From: Mesorhizobium tianshanense
Lineage (GTDB): Bacteria; Pseudomonadota; Alphaproteobacteria; Rhizobiales; Rhizobiaceae
Assembly: GCF_007830515.1 (NCBI RefSeq)
Contig: NZ_VLKT01000004.1
Coordinates: forward strand, 158,389-222,388
Direction of reading: 5' to 3'
Length of the DNA: 64,000 bases
Both the position numbers and the translations under genes were made by a program. The notes beneath the pieces were generated by a model. The model was given only the letters and a program-made list of their open reading frames with translations, made no database searches and was not told the DNA's origin. This document shows, piece by piece, positions 7,820 to 17,141 of the stretch. Position 1 is the stretch's first letter. Each line of letters begins with the position of its first letter.

Positions 7820-7844
7820 CTCATTGATCAGAGCCAGAAGATGA
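7820..7844. repeat. 25-base direct repeat, copy 2
   Basis: CTCATTGAT-C-AGAGCCAGAAGA-T-GAC, 23/25 identical to the copy at 7202-7226. It lies between the 3' end of the deaminase gene and the 3' end of the convergent ABC ATPase, whose stop is 25 bases to the right. Confidence 0.6.
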
Positions 7845-7868
7845 CGGCGGCCGCTTTTTGGCCTTGCC

Positions 7869-8840
7869 TCAAGCGATGTCGTCGCGAATGCAGGCCTTCA
7901 GATGGCCATCGGACGTTGCCCGCAGCGGCGGGACAGTGCCGGCACAAGCGTCCAGGGCAACCGGGCAACGGGTTCGGAAAACACACCCGGTTGGCGGGTT
8001 TGCGGGGCTTGGAATGTCGCCCTTCAGCACCTGCCGGCCTTGCTTGGCCAGTGGGTCGAGCGACGGAATGGCCGAGAGCAGCGCGCGCGTATAGGGATGC
8101 TGCGGCCTGGCATAGAGCGCGGCCGCCGGTGCAACTTCCATGATGCGCCCAAGATAGAGAACGATCACCGTATCGCAGATGTATTCGACGACGGCCAGGT
8201 CATGCGAAATGAACAGCATGGTCAGACCGAGCCGGAGCTGGAGATCGCGCAGAAGATTTATGATTTGCGCCTGAATGGAGACATCGAGGGCAGACACCGG
8301 CTCGTCGGCGACGATGAATTCGGGTTCGAGCGTAAGCGCCCGGGCGATGCCGATGCGCTGACGCTGCCCGCCCGAAAATTCGTGGGCGTAGCGGTCATAG
8401 GCATCGACTGGCAACTCGACCGCGGCAAGCGCCTTCTGCGCCCTCGCCCGCCGCTCGTGCCTGTTGCCGATACCCTGAATATCCAAGCCTTCGGTCAGGA
8501 TCTGCCCGATGGTCATGCGCGGCGACAGGCTGGCGAAGGGATCCTGGAAGATATACTGCATCTTGCGGCGCTGGCGAGCCAGCGGGCCGGCGCTCAGCCT
8601 GGTGATATCGACGCCGTCAATTCTTATTTCGCCGGACGTCGGCTCGATGAGACGCAGCACCGAGCGGCCGATCGTGGTCTTGCCCGACCCGGATTCGCCG
8701 ACGAGGCCGACTACCTGGCCGCGCGCAATATCGAAGGAAATATCGTCCAGTGCCCTGACGATGGGACCGCGCGAGAACGCTGTCGGCGCAAAATGCTTGG
8801 TCAAGTTCCTGACCGAAAGGAAGGGGGCATCCACTGTCAA
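7869..8840 (-). CDS. Oligopeptide/dipeptide-type ABC transporter ATPase (DppF/OppF)
   Basis: 323 residues. Walker A is GESGSGKTT (48-56), the signature [15 protein letters not shown] is at 155-169 and Walker B FIVADEP at 175-181. C-terminal [11 protein letters not shown] is the cysteine motif of the Opp/Dpp C-terminal extension. It energises uptake through the two permeases of this operon, together with the DppD-like ATPase. The TTG start at 8840 overlaps the upstream gene's TGA; a GTG two codons further in is possible. It is the last gene of a regulator-SBP-B-C-dapA-D-F run. The substrate could be a peptide but need not be, because this transporter class also imports sugars and other solutes in rhizobia. 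Confidence 0.92.
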   Translation of the reverse strand: MTVDAPFLSVRNLTKHFAPTAFSRGPIVRALDDISFDIARGQVVGLVGESGSGKTTIGRSVLRLIEPTSGEIRIDGVDITRLSAGPLARQRRKMQYIFQDPFASLSPRMTIGQILTEGLDIQGIGNRHERRARAQKALAAVELPVDAYDRYAHEFSGGQRQRIGIARALTLEPEFIVADEPVSALDVSIQAQIINLLRDLQLRLGLTMLFISHDLAVVEYICDTVIVLYLGRIMEVAPAAALYARPQHPYTRALLSAIPSLDPLAKQGRQVLKGDIPSPANPPTGCVFRTRCPVALDACAGTVPPLRATSDGHLKACIRDDIA

Positions 8841-9844
8841 AGATCCTCCCAGCGCAAACAGCGGCTTTGCTGGGTCGGCGTCGCCGCGAACAATGGCGGC
8901 ACCGCCGTGCGGCAGGCATCGACCGCCATCGAACAGCGCGGCGCGAAAGAACAGCCCTTGGGCAAAAGCGCCAGCGACGGAACATTGCCGGCAATAGTCG
9001 GAAGCGGCGTTCCTGCTGCCTTCAGTGCCGAGGCCTGGCCGAGCCGTGGTACCGAGCGCATCAGCCCCGCGGTGTAGGGATGACGCGGACGGGTGAACAC
9101 CTCGCTCACCGGACCCGATTCCACGATGCGCCCGGCATACATCACCGCGACCCGGTCGGCGATCTCGGCAACGACGCCGAGATTATGGGTGACGAACAGA
9201 ATGCCCATGCCGCGTTGCGCTTGCAGCTCGGCCAGCAGGTCGAGAATCTGGGCCTGGATGGTGACGTCCAGCGCGGTGGTCGGCTCGTCGGCGATCAGCA
9301 AGGTCGGATCGCAGGACAAGGCCATGGCGATGGTGGCGCGCTGGCGCATCCCTCCCGACAGTTCATGCGGGTATTGCCGCGCCCGCCGATCGGGATCGGG
9401 AATACCGACCTGAGCCAGTAGCCGCACAGCGTCGGCGGCCGCATCACGATGCGACTTGCCGCGATGGATGCGGATTGGCTCGGCGATCTGTTCGCCTATG
9501 GTGTAGACCGGATTGAGGCTGGTCATCGGCTCCTGGAACACCATGCCAATGTCGTTGCCGCGCACCTTGCGCAGCGACTCAGGATCGAGGCCGGTCAGCT
9601 CGGTGACTGTGCCGTCCCTGCGCCGTAGCGCGATCGATCCCTCGGCAATGTGTCCGATCTTCTTCGGCAACAGGCCGATGATCGAGAGGCTGGTGACGGA
9701 TTTGCCCGATCCCGACTCGCCGACGAGCGCGACCGTCTCGCCTGAGCCTATCGCCAGATCGACGTCCTGCACGGCGGCGATGTCGCGTCCCGCGATACGG
9801 AACACCGCCCGCAGACCCGAAATCGAGAGGATCGGAGCGTCCAC
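8837..9844 (-). CDS. Oligopeptide/dipeptide-type ABC transporter ATPase (DppD/OppD)
   Basis: 335 residues from the GTG at 9844, three bases past the upstream stop. Near the N-terminus it reads [19 protein letters not shown]. Walker [14 protein letters not shown], signature [15 protein letters not shown] and Walker [14 protein letters not shown] are all present, as is the C-terminal [15 protein letters not shown] of OppD/DppD proteins. An open frame reaches back to 10102, but that part overlaps the DHDPS-family gene and has no family sequence, so I reject the longer start. CTG at 9850 is an alternative, since the partner ATPase begins with the same (M/L)TVDAP pattern. It forms the ATPase heterodimer with the next gene. 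Confidence 0.9.
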   Translation of the reverse strand: MDAPILSISGLRAVFRIAGRDIAAVQDVDLAIGSGETVALVGESGSGKSVTSLSIIGLLPKKIGHIAEGSIALRRRDGTVTELTGLDPESLRKVRGNDIGMVFQEPMTSLNPVYTIGEQIAEPIRIHRGKSHRDAAADAVRLLAQVGIPDPDRRARQYPHELSGGMRQRATIAMALSCDPTLLIADEPTTALDVTIQAQILDLLAELQAQRGMGILFVTHNLGVVAEIADRVAVMYAGRIVESGPVSEVFTRPRHPYTAGLMRSVPRLGQASALKAAGTPLPTIAGNVPSLALLPKGCSFAPRCSMAVDACRTAVPPLFAATPTQQSRCLRWEDL

Positions 9845-9846
9845 GG

Positions 9847-10764
9847 TCAGCGCAGCAGCCCGACGTCGCGAAGGATGATTTCGACCTTTGCGGTTTCCTC
9901 GTCGTTCAAGCTGCGCTGTGGCCGCGCCATGGTGTTCGAAGCGATAATGCCGAGGCTCCTCATCGCGGTCTTGAAGGCGCCGACACCGGCCGAGCCAGCG
10001 CTTGTCCTGCCGAGCGAGATCCAGACCATCTCGAACAGCTTCAGCAGCCGCTCCTGCTCCAGGCGAGCAGCGGCGTGGTCGCCCGCCTGCATCAGGTTCC
10101 ACAGCTTGACGTAGCCGTGCGGGTCGACATTGGCGAGGCCTGGCACGACACCATGCGCGCCCATGGCCAGTACACTGTCGACCAGGATCTCGGATCCGGT
10201 CATGCCGAAGAACTTCGGGTCGTTGGCCATGTCCTTGAGCACGTAACGCAGATTGCCGTCATCGCCGCTGGAATCCTTGATACCGGCGATAGCGCCCTCG
10301 CCGGCAAGGCCGACGGTGGTCCTGCGCTCCAGCTTGACATGCACGCAGACCGGGATGTCGTAGGCGATGATGGGGATGTCGACCGCGTCCTTGATATAGC
10401 GAAAGTGATCGCCGATCTCTGGCTGGCTGGTGCGGGCATAAAAGGGCGCGGTGACCACGATGGCGTCAGCGCCGGCCGATCTGGCTATCCTGGCGTGGTT
10501 GATGACACGATCGGTTGTCGGGTCGATAACCCCGGCGAAGATCGGAACACGGCCGTTGTTGACCTTGACCGCGTGCTCGATGATGGCCCTGCGGGCAGCT
10601 TCGTCATGGAAGACCACCTCGCTGGTCGAGCCGAGCACGAAGAGCCCGTGAACGCCGCCGTCGAGCAGGTTTTCGATCGTCCGCGTAAATGACGCGAAAT
10701 CGACGGTGAAATCGGCATGGAGCGGAGTGACGACGGGTGGCACGACACCGGTAAACAGGGGCAT
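9847..10764 (-). CDS. DHDPS/NAL-family lyase (DapA-like)
   Basis: 305 residues forming the class I pyruvate-dependent aldolase barrel of the DapA/NanA family. Visible are [19 protein letters not shown] at the start, the pyruvate-binding GSTSE, the tyrosine in IIAYDIP and the Schiff-base lysine in [12 protein letters not shown]. It lies inside the ABC-transporter operon (permease upstream, ATPase three bases downstream). A role in breaking down or tautomerising the imported compound is therefore more likely than lysine synthesis. ATG 10764 was chosen because the barrel starts there; 40 extra in-frame codons upstream overlap the permease gene and look non-coding. The substrate is unknown. Confidence 0.88.
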   Translation of the reverse strand: MPLFTGVVPPVVTPLHADFTVDFASFTRTIENLLDGGVHGLFVLGSTSEVVFHDEAARRAIIEHAVKVNNGRVPIFAGVIDPTTDRVINHARIARSAGADAIVVTAPFYARTSQPEIGDHFRYIKDAVDIPIIAYDIPVCVHVKLERRTTVGLAGEGAIAGIKDSSGDDGNLRYVLKDMANDPKFFGMTGSEILVDSVLAMGAHGVVPGLANVDPHGYVKLWNLMQAGDHAAARLEQERLLKLFEMVWISLGRTSAGSAGVGAFKTAMRSLGIIASNTMARPQRSLNDEETAKVEIILRDVGLLR

Positions 10765-10781
10765 TTGATGAACCTTCAAGG

Positions 10782-11687
10782 TCAGTTGAGATCGGAACGA
10801 GGGTCGAATGCATCGCGCAGGCCATCGCCAATGAAATTGATCGCCAGGACGGTGAGCACGAGTACGGCGCCGGGAAACATCCATTGCCAGGGATATTGTT
10901 CGAGCACCACGGTGGAGCGGGCGAGATTGAGCATGTTGCCCCAGCTGGCTTCGGGCGGCGCGATGCCGAGGCCGAGGAAGGAAAGGCCGGCTTCGAGCAG
11001 AATGGCGTTGGCGATTTGGAGCGTGGCGTAGACGACAAGAATGTCGATGCAGTTCGGCAGGCCGTGACGGAACAGGAGGTGCGGCAGCCCTGCCCCCATG
11101 CCACGAGCGGCGACGACGAAGTCACGCTCGCGCAGCTCAAGCAGCCGGGCGCGCACCATGCGCGACAGCACCGGCCATGAGAGCAGCGAGATCACCAGGA
11201 TGGTCGGCGCGATGCCGGTGCCGGCGATCGAAGCGAGCACGAGCAGGAAGATCACCGGCGGCAGCGTCATTGCGAGATCGACGAAGCGCATCACCGTGCC
11301 GTCGACAAGACGCCCGCCGAAGCTGGCGACGGCGCCGACCAGGAAGCCGATGACGATCGAGATGGCGACGGAGCATATGGCGACCAGCAACGAGATCCGC
11401 CCGCCTTGCAGCAGCCGGGCCATGACGTCGCGGCCCACCCCGTCGCTGCCCAGCCAATGAATGGCGGACGGTCCCTTGTTGATCGCCCTGAGATCGATGG
11501 CGTTGGGGCTGAACGGCCACCATAGAGGATAGGTCGAAACCGCCAGCAGGATGGGGACGACAATAAGCAGACCGGCGCGCGCCGCGCGATTTTCAAAGAA
11601 GCGGTCGAGCGCGCGACGGAGCGGTCCTTTGGCTTGCGGCACGGCTGTCGGGTCGACTGTCGGATCCGGCGCGATGATCGTCATCAC
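10782..11687 (-). CDS. Oligopeptide-type ABC transporter permease (DppC/OppC)
   Basis: 301 residues. After a cytoplasmic N-terminus with the OppC_N helix ([16 protein letters not shown]), five further helices follow. [26 protein letters not shown] is the DppC family hallmark. The permease loop motif that contacts the ATPase is [22 protein letters not shown]. It overlaps the DppB stop by four bases (ATGA) and pairs with DppB in the inner membrane. Confidence 0.93.
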   Translation of the reverse strand: MMTIIAPDPTVDPTAVPQAKGPLRRALDRFFENRAARAGLLIVVPILLAVSTYPLWWPFSPNAIDLRAINKGPSAIHWLGSDGVGRDVMARLLQGGRISLLVAICSVAISIVIGFLVGAVASFGGRLVDGTVMRFVDLAMTLPPVIFLLVLASIAGTGIAPTILVISLLSWPVLSRMVRARLLELRERDFVVAARGMGAGLPHLLFRHGLPNCIDILVVYATLQIANAILLEAGLSFLGLGIAPPEASWGNMLNLARSTVVLEQYPWQWMFPGAVLVLTVLAINFIGDGLRDAFDPRSDLN

Positions 11688-12643
11688 GACACCTGAATGC
11701 GCGGGTCGACGACCGCATAGACGATGTCGGTCAGGAGATTGACCAGAATGACGCAGATGCCGATCACCAGCGTGGCGCCCATGATCACCGGGTAATCCCG
11801 CGTGCCTACGGCGTTCACCAGCAGCAGGCCCATGCCCGGCCAGTTGAACACACTTTCGAGGAAGATGGCGCCGCCGATCGCGATTCCGACCGTTGACCCG
11901 ATCAAGGTGATGACCGGCAAAAGCGCATTGCGGGTCGCGTGCTTGATGATCACCCAGAATTCGCGCACTCCCTTGGCGCGCGCGGTCCGCACATAGTCCT
12001 GGTTGAGTACTTCCAGCAGCGATGCGCGCATGTAGCGCATGATCAGCGCCGCGTGTCCGATGGACAGCAGGCAGGCGGGCAGGACGAGGTGCGCGAGCAC
12101 GTCCGATACGGAAAAAGGTGCGCCGGCGGTCTGCATGCCGCCTGATGGCGCCCAGCGCAGCAACACCGAGAAAAAGTACAGTCCCAGAAGTGCGGTCAGA
12201 AAAGCCGGGCTGGAGATGCCGACGAAAGAAACCACTGACAGCATGATGTCGGGCAGGCCGTTGCGGCGGACGGCGCTGAAGATGCCGGCGGAAATGCCGA
12301 GCACGATGGCGATGGCCAGGCCCGTGCCCATCAGAAGTGCGGTTGGGCCGATGCGCTCCATGACCAGCGGCAGCACGGCAACGCCGCTGCGCTGGATCGA
12401 ATAGCCGAAGTCGCCGCTGAGCGCAGCGCCAAGCCAGGCGAGGTATTGGAAGGGAAGCGGCCGGTCGAGCCCAAGCCGGTCACGCAGGACTTCCAGGTCG
12501 GAAGCAGACATCGGACTGGACGGGTTGATATACGCGTCGATCGGATCGCCGGGCGCCAGTCGCAGTAGGGTGAAGATGAGGAGGCTGAGCGCGACCAGCA
12601 TCAACAGTCCTGTAGCGCTGCGGCGGGCAATGAAACTCAGCAT
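11684..12643 (-). CDS. Oligopeptide-type ABC transporter permease (DppB/OppB)
   Basis: 319 residues with six helices. Start [34 protein letters not shown] is the standard DppB N-terminus. [21 protein letters not shown] is the EAA-like coupling loop, and the protein ends [17 protein letters not shown], the DppB-type tail. A 60-codon upstream extension has no family sequence, so ATG 12643 is preferred. A hairpin sits between this gene and the upstream substrate-binding protein gene. Confidence 0.93.
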   Translation of the reverse strand: MLSFIARRSATGLLMLVALSLLIFTLLRLAPGDPIDAYINPSSPMSASDLEVLRDRLGLDRPLPFQYLAWLGAALSGDFGYSIQRSGVAVLPLVMERIGPTALLMGTGLAIAIVLGISAGIFSAVRRNGLPDIMLSVVSFVGISSPAFLTALLGLYFFSVLLRWAPSGGMQTAGAPFSVSDVLAHLVLPACLLSIGHAALIMRYMRASLLEVLNQDYVRTARAKGVREFWVIIKHATRNALLPVITLIGSTVGIAIGGAIFLESVFNWPGMGLLLVNAVGTRDYPVIMGATLVIGICVILVNLLTDIVYAVVDPRIQVS

Positions 12644-12694
12644 TGGCTGTCCGTGATGATGAGCGGAGCCTGCATCATGCCGGCCCCTCGCACA

Positions 12695-12718
12695 GGTGGG
12701 CGGGGAGAGTGGCCCACC
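12695..12718. terminator. Hairpin between substrate-binding protein and permease genes
   Basis: Perfect 7-base arms GGTGGGC (12695-12701) and GCCCACC (12712-12718) with a 10-base loop and no T-run. Its place, just behind the binding-protein gene and before the permeases, is where partial termination or mRNA-stabilising hairpins are known in ABC operons. Confidence 0.45.
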
Positions 12719-12725
12719 AAGCGTT

Positions 12726-14312
12726 TTACTGGATGTCCCAGCGTTCCGGGTGAGCCGCATAAGGACCGCCGGCCGGTGCCGGCGTCCAGACAAAGTCACG
12801 CAGCTTGTTGGAGGCCACGCCATAGCGGTTGGCTACCCATAATGTCGCCCAGGGCAGATCCTTGTTCATCACCTTGCAGACTTCCTGCCAGGATTGATCG
12901 ATCTTGGCCGGATCGGTCTGGCCGAGCGCGGCGTCCAATGCAGCGCTCAGATCGTCGAACTCGATGCGCATGGTGTTGAAGCCTGCCGGCGGAATCTGGG
13001 ACTTGTTGAGACCCGGGCTGATGCCAGCCGGATTCGGACCGTTCTGCAGGCCGGCATAGACCATCGCAAACGCGTTCCAGTCCGGCGTACCTTCCTTGTA
13101 GACGATGCCATTATAAGTCGGCGTATCGACGACGCGGGGCACCACATCGATCCCGACCTCGGCCAGCATCGACTGGATGGCGGCCATCACATTGGCCGCT
13201 TGCGGCGAGCCATAATAGGTCAGCAAGGTGATGGGCTTGTCGGCGTTGATCTTGTCCCAGCCCGCCTCGTCAAGCAGAGCCTTGGCCTTTGCTGGGTCGT
13301 AGGCATAGGGTTCGAGGCCTTCGGGAAGCAGATGCGGCGCGACGTAGCCGCAATTGGCTGGTTTGGCCGCCCCGCCATAGAGGCTCTCGATGATGGCGTT
13401 GCGATCGATCGCGTACATGATCGCCTGGCGGACGCGAGCATCCTTGAAGAGCTCGACCTTCTGGTTGAGGCCGATGTAGTTGACCACATAGGAGGCGCCC
13501 TCGATCACCTTGAAATTGCTGTCGCTCTTGAAGGATACCGCATCGTCGGGCTCGACATAGGTGAACTGGATTTCGCCGGCGCGCAGCGCGGCAACGGCCG
13601 CCGCCGGGCTCTCGAAATACCGATTGATGAGCACGTCGGCCTTCGGCTTGCCGCCGCGATAGTCGTCATCGGCGGCCAATTCGACATATTGGTCGCTGAC
13701 ATAGCGATTGAACTTGAAGGGGCCGGTGCCGACCGGAGTGGTGGACCACCAAGTGCTTGTTGCCAGCTGATCCGGTGGCATCCCGGCCAGGGCATGTTCT
13801 GGCAGGATCATCACCTGCGAGAGAATGGACAGGAAGGAGCCGTTGGGCTTCGACAATTTGACGACCACTGTGCGATCGTCCGGCGCGTCGACCGACGCGA
13901 TATCGCCCAGACGCGCGGCAAACAAACTGCCGGACGCTTTGTTCCTGGCGAGCTCAAGCGTGAACTTGACGTCCTTGGATGTGAACGGCTTGCCGTCGTG
14001 CCAGGTCTCTTGGACAAGGTTGAACGTGTAGGTCAGCTGATCATCGCTGACCTTAAAGTCCTTGGCCAGATCGCCTTCGAGTTCGGTCAGATCGGCGTTG
14101 TAGATGATCAGCGGTTCAAAATAGGTGCTGAGCCAGGTAAAGCCGCCGGTCGCAGCCAGCGGATTGAAGTTCTTGGGAAAGCCGCCGGGGCCAACGTCGA
14201 AGCCTCCGGTTATGGTCTTTGCTTCCTGTGCCTGGACGCTGGCGGCCAGGCCGATGCCGCCGAGCAGCAGCCCGGTGACGGCCAGATGACGAGCGATAGT
14301 CTTGATGCGCAT
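12726..14312 (-). CDS. ABC transporter substrate-binding protein, family 5 (peptide/nickel/solute)
   Basis: 528 residues with a clear Sec signal peptide. The hydrophobic run is [20 protein letters not shown], with cleavage probably after VQA or AQA near residue 27-29. The mature part shows the family-5 features [28 protein letters not shown] and [10 protein letters not shown], plus [24 protein letters not shown]. It is periplasmic and hands its ligand to the DppB/C permeases downstream. First transporter gene behind the FadR-type regulator, separated by 41 bases. The ligand is not identifiable. Confidence 0.92.
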   Translation of the reverse strand: MRIKTIARHLAVTGLLLGGIGLAASVQAQEAKTITGGFDVGPGGFPKNFNPLAATGGFTWLSTYFEPLIIYNADLTELEGDLAKDFKVSDDQLTYTFNLVQETWHDGKPFTSKDVKFTLELARNKASGSLFAARLGDIASVDAPDDRTVVVKLSKPNGSFLSILSQVMILPEHALAGMPPDQLATSTWWSTTPVGTGPFKFNRYVSDQYVELAADDDYRGGKPKADVLINRYFESPAAAVAALRAGEIQFTYVEPDDAVSFKSDSNFKVIEGASYVVNYIGLNQKVELFKDARVRQAIMYAIDRNAIIESLYGGAAKPANCGYVAPHLLPEGLEPYAYDPAKAKALLDEAGWDKINADKPITLLTYYGSPQAANVMAAIQSMLAEVGIDVVPRVVDTPTYNGIVYKEGTPDWNAFAMVYAGLQNGPNPAGISPGLNKSQIPPAGFNTMRIEFDDLSAALDAALGQTDPAKIDQSWQEVCKVMNKDLPWATLWVANRYGVASNKLRDFVWTPAPAGGPYAAHPERWDIQ

Positions 14313-14353
14313 GGTTTTCCTCCCTTGGCATTGTCAGATAGTTCGGCTTTGGG

Positions 14354-15067
14354 TCAGGTCGTTCGGTTTTTGGCGATAACTTGCTCAATCCCCCGGTAGT
14401 GGTCGTCGAGGCGCTGGCGCGCCCGGTCGACATCCTTGGCGGCGACCGCCTCGACGATCTCGTGGTGGTCGCGCCACGTCGCAAGCGGTGTCGGATTGTC
14501 GAGGCTGGTGAAGTTCGAGGCCTTGTTGAACGCCACCCAGAAGATGTCGATCAGCGCACTCAGCATGTGATTGTTCTGGCAGCGGAACAGCAGCTGATGG
14601 AACTGCTGGTCCTCTTCGGCAAAGCTCTCCTGGCGCTCGGCGCGCCGCCGCATGCTTTCGGTCAGCTGGCGCAGCGCGGCGATGTCTTCGGCGCTGATCA
14701 TCTCGATGGTCTTGGCGATGAGGCCGGTTTCAAGGACGCGGCGGATTTCGCGCAGCTCCTCCACGTCGCGCAACGAATCCTGCAGGCCATATGCCAGATT
14801 ATCCAGCAAGGGCTTGAACGAGAATTCCTTGACGAACACGCCGATGCCGCGACGCGTCTCCAGAATGCCGATCGACTCCAACGCCTTGATCGCTTCGCGC
14901 ACCGAGTTGCGGCCGACGCCGAGCCGCTGCGCCAGGAAGGTCTCAGGAGGCAAGGGATCGCCTGCCTTGAGCGTGTTGCTCTGGATATATTTCCTGAGGC
15001 TCTCCTGCACGCTGACGTGAAGCAGCGGCGGTCGGGTCAAAGGTTCGATCGACTTGGGTTCCGGCAT
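14354..15067 (-). CDS. FadR-subfamily GntR transcriptional regulator
   Basis: 237 residues. The N-terminal winged helix includes LRKYIQSNTLKAGDPLPPETFLAQRLGVGRNSVREAIKALESIGILETRRGIGVFV. It is followed by an FCD ligand domain (LREIRRVLETGLIAKTIEMI; DQQFHQLLFRC; DHHEIVEAV; LDDHYRGI). The FCD metal-ligand histidines appear in FHQLL, DHHEI and DDHYR. ATG 15067 has GGGAG seven bases upstream; 31 extra codons upstream would run over the operator. It probably responds to an intermediate of the imported compound and controls both its own operon and the divergent oxidoreductase operon through the palindrome at 15138-15157. Confidence 0.9.
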   Translation of the reverse strand: MPEPKSIEPLTRPPLLHVSVQESLRKYIQSNTLKAGDPLPPETFLAQRLGVGRNSVREAIKALESIGILETRRGIGVFVKEFSFKPLLDNLAYGLQDSLRDVEELREIRRVLETGLIAKTIEMISAEDIAALRQLTESMRRRAERQESFAEEDQQFHQLLFRCQNNHMLSALIDIFWVAFNKASNFTSLDNPTPLATWRDHHEIVEAVAAKDVDRARQRLDDHYRGIEQVIAKNRTT

Positions 15068-15137
15068 TTTGCTCCCAGCGCCGCTGCAACTGCGCCCGAT
15101 GCGCATCGCAAAGCGGTCGATACTTGTAGTATAGCGA

Positions 15138-15157
15138 CTTGTAGGATATCCTGCAAG
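15138..15157. promoter_or_regulatory. 20-base near-perfect palindrome, probable GntR/FadR operator
   Basis: CTTGTAGGATATCCTGCAAG differs from its reverse complement at a single base pair. It lies between the divergent regulator (start 15067) and oxidoreductase (start 15178). A partial repeat of the left half (ACTTGTAG) occurs 15 bases to the left at 15122-15129. This is the obvious binding site for the adjacent FadR-type regulator; binding is inferred. Confidence 0.7.
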
Positions 15158-15177
15158 CAAAAGGATGCGTCACTGAA

Positions 15178-16149
15178 ATGAAGATTGTCCTGGCCGGCTC
15201 AAGCCATTGGCACGCCGAAATGCATCTCGACGCTGCACACTCTTGTGGCGCCGAAATTGCCGGCATTTGGGATGAGGACGCGGAGCATGCGCGCGCCTTC
15301 GCGACACGCCATCATTTGCCGTCCATTGCGGATTTTGGGAAAATCCTCTCCAGCCCGCCGGACGTCATCCTGCTGATGGGGCATCCTTCGACGGTGCCCG
15401 CGCGGGCACGTGCCGTCATCGAAGCCGGCATACCGCTGATCCTGGAAAAGCCGGCGGCGAGCAACACCGCAGCGTTGGCCGCGCTGCGCGACCTGGCAAG
15501 GCAGCATCAGGCCTTTGTCGGCGTTCCCCTGCCCAACCGCTTTGGGCCGGCCGTCATTGCCTTTGAACGGCTGCGCCAGCAGGGCCGTGCCGGTGCGGTT
15601 GCGCATTGCCAGTTCCGGCTGGTCAATGGCCCGCCGCAGCGCTACGCGGCCGACGGTGTCGGCTGGGTCGTGGACCCGGCGATCGGCGGTGGTGGTGCGC
15701 TGAGAAACCTCGGCATACACGGCGTGAACGCCGCGCTCAGCCTGGCAACCGGCGGGCTTGGCCTGAAAGCCGTTTCGATCGAGAACCGCATTCACCGCGC
15801 CCCGGTCGAGGACCATGCGTTGCTTATGCTGGAAGACGCTGCCGGAGCGTTGTTCGTTGTCGAGGCAGGATACACTTTCGCGTCGATGCGCCCTGGCGGC
15901 GACTTCGAATGGCGCATCGTCAGTGCGAATGCGACCCTCATCGACTATGGCGACCGCGCCATCTGCGCCACACTCGACGATGGCGCTTTTGTCGACTTGC
16001 CGATCGAATTGCCGGCGACGCGCTACCGCCTAGGCATGAGCGACACGCTCGACCGGCTGGCCCGAAAGGTGCCGCCGGCGACTTCAATCGGTGACTATGT
16101 TGCGGCGATGTCGCTGATCGACGCCGCGTATGAAAAGGCAGGACGATGA
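15178..16149 (+). CDS. Gfo/Idh/MocA-family oxidoreductase (first of pair)
   Basis: 323 residues with an N-terminal Rossmann fold and C-terminal alpha/beta substrate domain. The glycine-rich start is atypical: KIVLAGSSHWHAEMHLDAA instead of G-x-G-x-x-G. LEKPAASN near residue 94 is the family EKP motif with the conserved Lys. GGGALRNLGIHGVNAALSL corresponds to the GGG-x-x-x-D/N-x-G-x-H active-site helix. It should oxidise or reduce a sugar, polyol or similar with NAD(P). It overlaps the next oxidoreductase by four bases, and with the following DHDPS-family gene forms a three-gene operon divergent from the transporter operon. Confidence 0.87.
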   Translation: MKIVLAGSSHWHAEMHLDAAHSCGAEIAGIWDEDAEHARAFATRHHLPSIADFGKILSSPPDVILLMGHPSTVPARARAVIEAGIPLILEKPAASNTAALAALRDLARQHQAFVGVPLPNRFGPAVIAFERLRQQGRAGAVAHCQFRLVNGPPQRYAADGVGWVVDPAIGGGGALRNLGIHGVNAALSLATGGLGLKAVSIENRIHRAPVEDHALLMLEDAAGALFVVEAGYTFASMRPGGDFEWRIVSANATLIDYGDRAICATLDDGAFVDLPIELPATRYRLGMSDTLDRLARKVPPATSIGDYVAAMSLIDAAYEKAGR

Positions 16150-17141
16150 TTGGAATAGGCATTATCGGAGCGGGCGATTTCGGCGCGGCCCATGCAAGGG
16201 CAATCGGGCAAGTGCACGGCCTGCATCTCGTCGCATCGTGCCGCGGGAATAACGATGCCCTGGCCGCCTTCACGGCCGAACATGGTGGTCGCGGCCACAC
16301 CGACTGGCGCAAGCTGCTGGACGACAAGGATGTCGACGCCGTCCTCATCGCCAGCCCTCACCATCTCCACGCCGAAATGGCCATCGGTGCGGCAAAGGCC
16401 GGCAAGCACATCATGCTCGAAAAGCCGATGGCACCGACGGCTGCGGCCTGCGACGCGATCAACGCCGCCGTCGCCGCCGGCGGTGTCAAGCTCATGGTCG
16501 CGCATCTCATGCATTTCGCCCTGCCCTGCATGGCGGCCAGGCAGGCGCTGGAGGAAGGAGCACTCGGCCGGCCGCTCGTTGGATCGAGCTGGATCATCAA
16601 ACTGTGGATGGAGCACAATCGCCGCGACTGGCATCTGCGCAAGGTAACCGGCGGCGGCATGCTGTTGACGGCCGGTATTCATGCGCTCGACCGCCTGGTC
16701 TGGCTGATGGATGACAATGTCGTGTCGGTGAGTGCAATGCTTGGCGCCAAGTGCCATGACCAGGAAGCCGACGACACCGCCCTGCTCGGGCTGCGCTTTG
16801 CCGGCGGCGGGCTCGGCCAGGTGCAGAGCGTCGGCTATCGCAATGGCGCGGCCGGCTACGCCATGGACCTGGTCTGCGAGCGGGGAACGCTGCGTATCGA
16901 CATGGACCGCGGCACGATGCTTGGCCGCGATACGATCTGGACCGAGCTGCCCGGTTCGTTCGAGCCGAAATGGATGCACAAGGCGCTGGTGCGCGAATGG
17001 AGCGCGATGCGCGATGCCGTTGCGGACGACAGGCCGGTGCCGGTCGACGGTGCTTATGGACGCAAGATCATCGGCATCATCGAGGCCGCCTTTGCGTCGA
17101 ACGAGACCCGGCGCGAGCACGAGATCGCCGGTGCGCGCTGA
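16146..17141 (+). CDS. Gfo/Idh/MocA-family oxidoreductase (second of pair)
   Basis: 331 residues. Classical NAD(P) motif GIIGAGDFGAAHARAI at 4-19, IASPHHLHAEMAIGAAKAGKHIMLEKPMAPT near 75-100 with the EKP lysine, and the catalytic region GGGMLLTAGIHALDRLVWLM. It starts inside the end of the preceding oxidoreductase (ATGA) and its stop overlaps the GTG of the following gene, so all three are translationally coupled. The pairing of two MocA-like enzymes suggests sequential oxidation/reduction of one compound, as in scyllo-inositol or deoxysugar pathways. The compound cannot be named. Confidence 0.9.
   Translation: MIGIGIIGAGDFGAAHARAIGQVHGLHLVASCRGNNDALAAFTAEHGGRGHTDWRKLLDDKDVDAVLIASPHHLHAEMAIGAAKAGKHIMLEKPMAPTAAACDAINAAVAAGGVKLMVAHLMHFALPCMAARQALEEGALGRPLVGSSWIIKLWMEHNRRDWHLRKVTGGGMLLTAGIHALDRLVWLMDDNVVSVSAMLGAKCHDQEADDTALLGLRFAGGGLGQVQSVGYRNGAAGYAMDLVCERGTLRIDMDRGTMLGRDTIWTELPGSFEPKWMHKALVREWSAMRDAVADDRPVPVDGAYGRKIIGIIEAAFASNETRREHEIAGAR

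Noticed and set aside
7902..9077. 391-codon plus-strand frame opposite the two ABC ATPase genes
   Set aside because: Mirror of two ATPases whose Walker and signature motifs are intact.
9845..10102. N-terminal extension of the DppD-like ATPase
   Set aside because: Would overlap 250 bases of the DHDPS-family gene in a frame without family sequence; GTG at 9844 is sufficient.
12894..14399. 501-codon plus-strand frame opposite the family-5 binding protein gene
   Set aside because: Antisense mirror of a clear SBP with signal peptide; no motif of its own.
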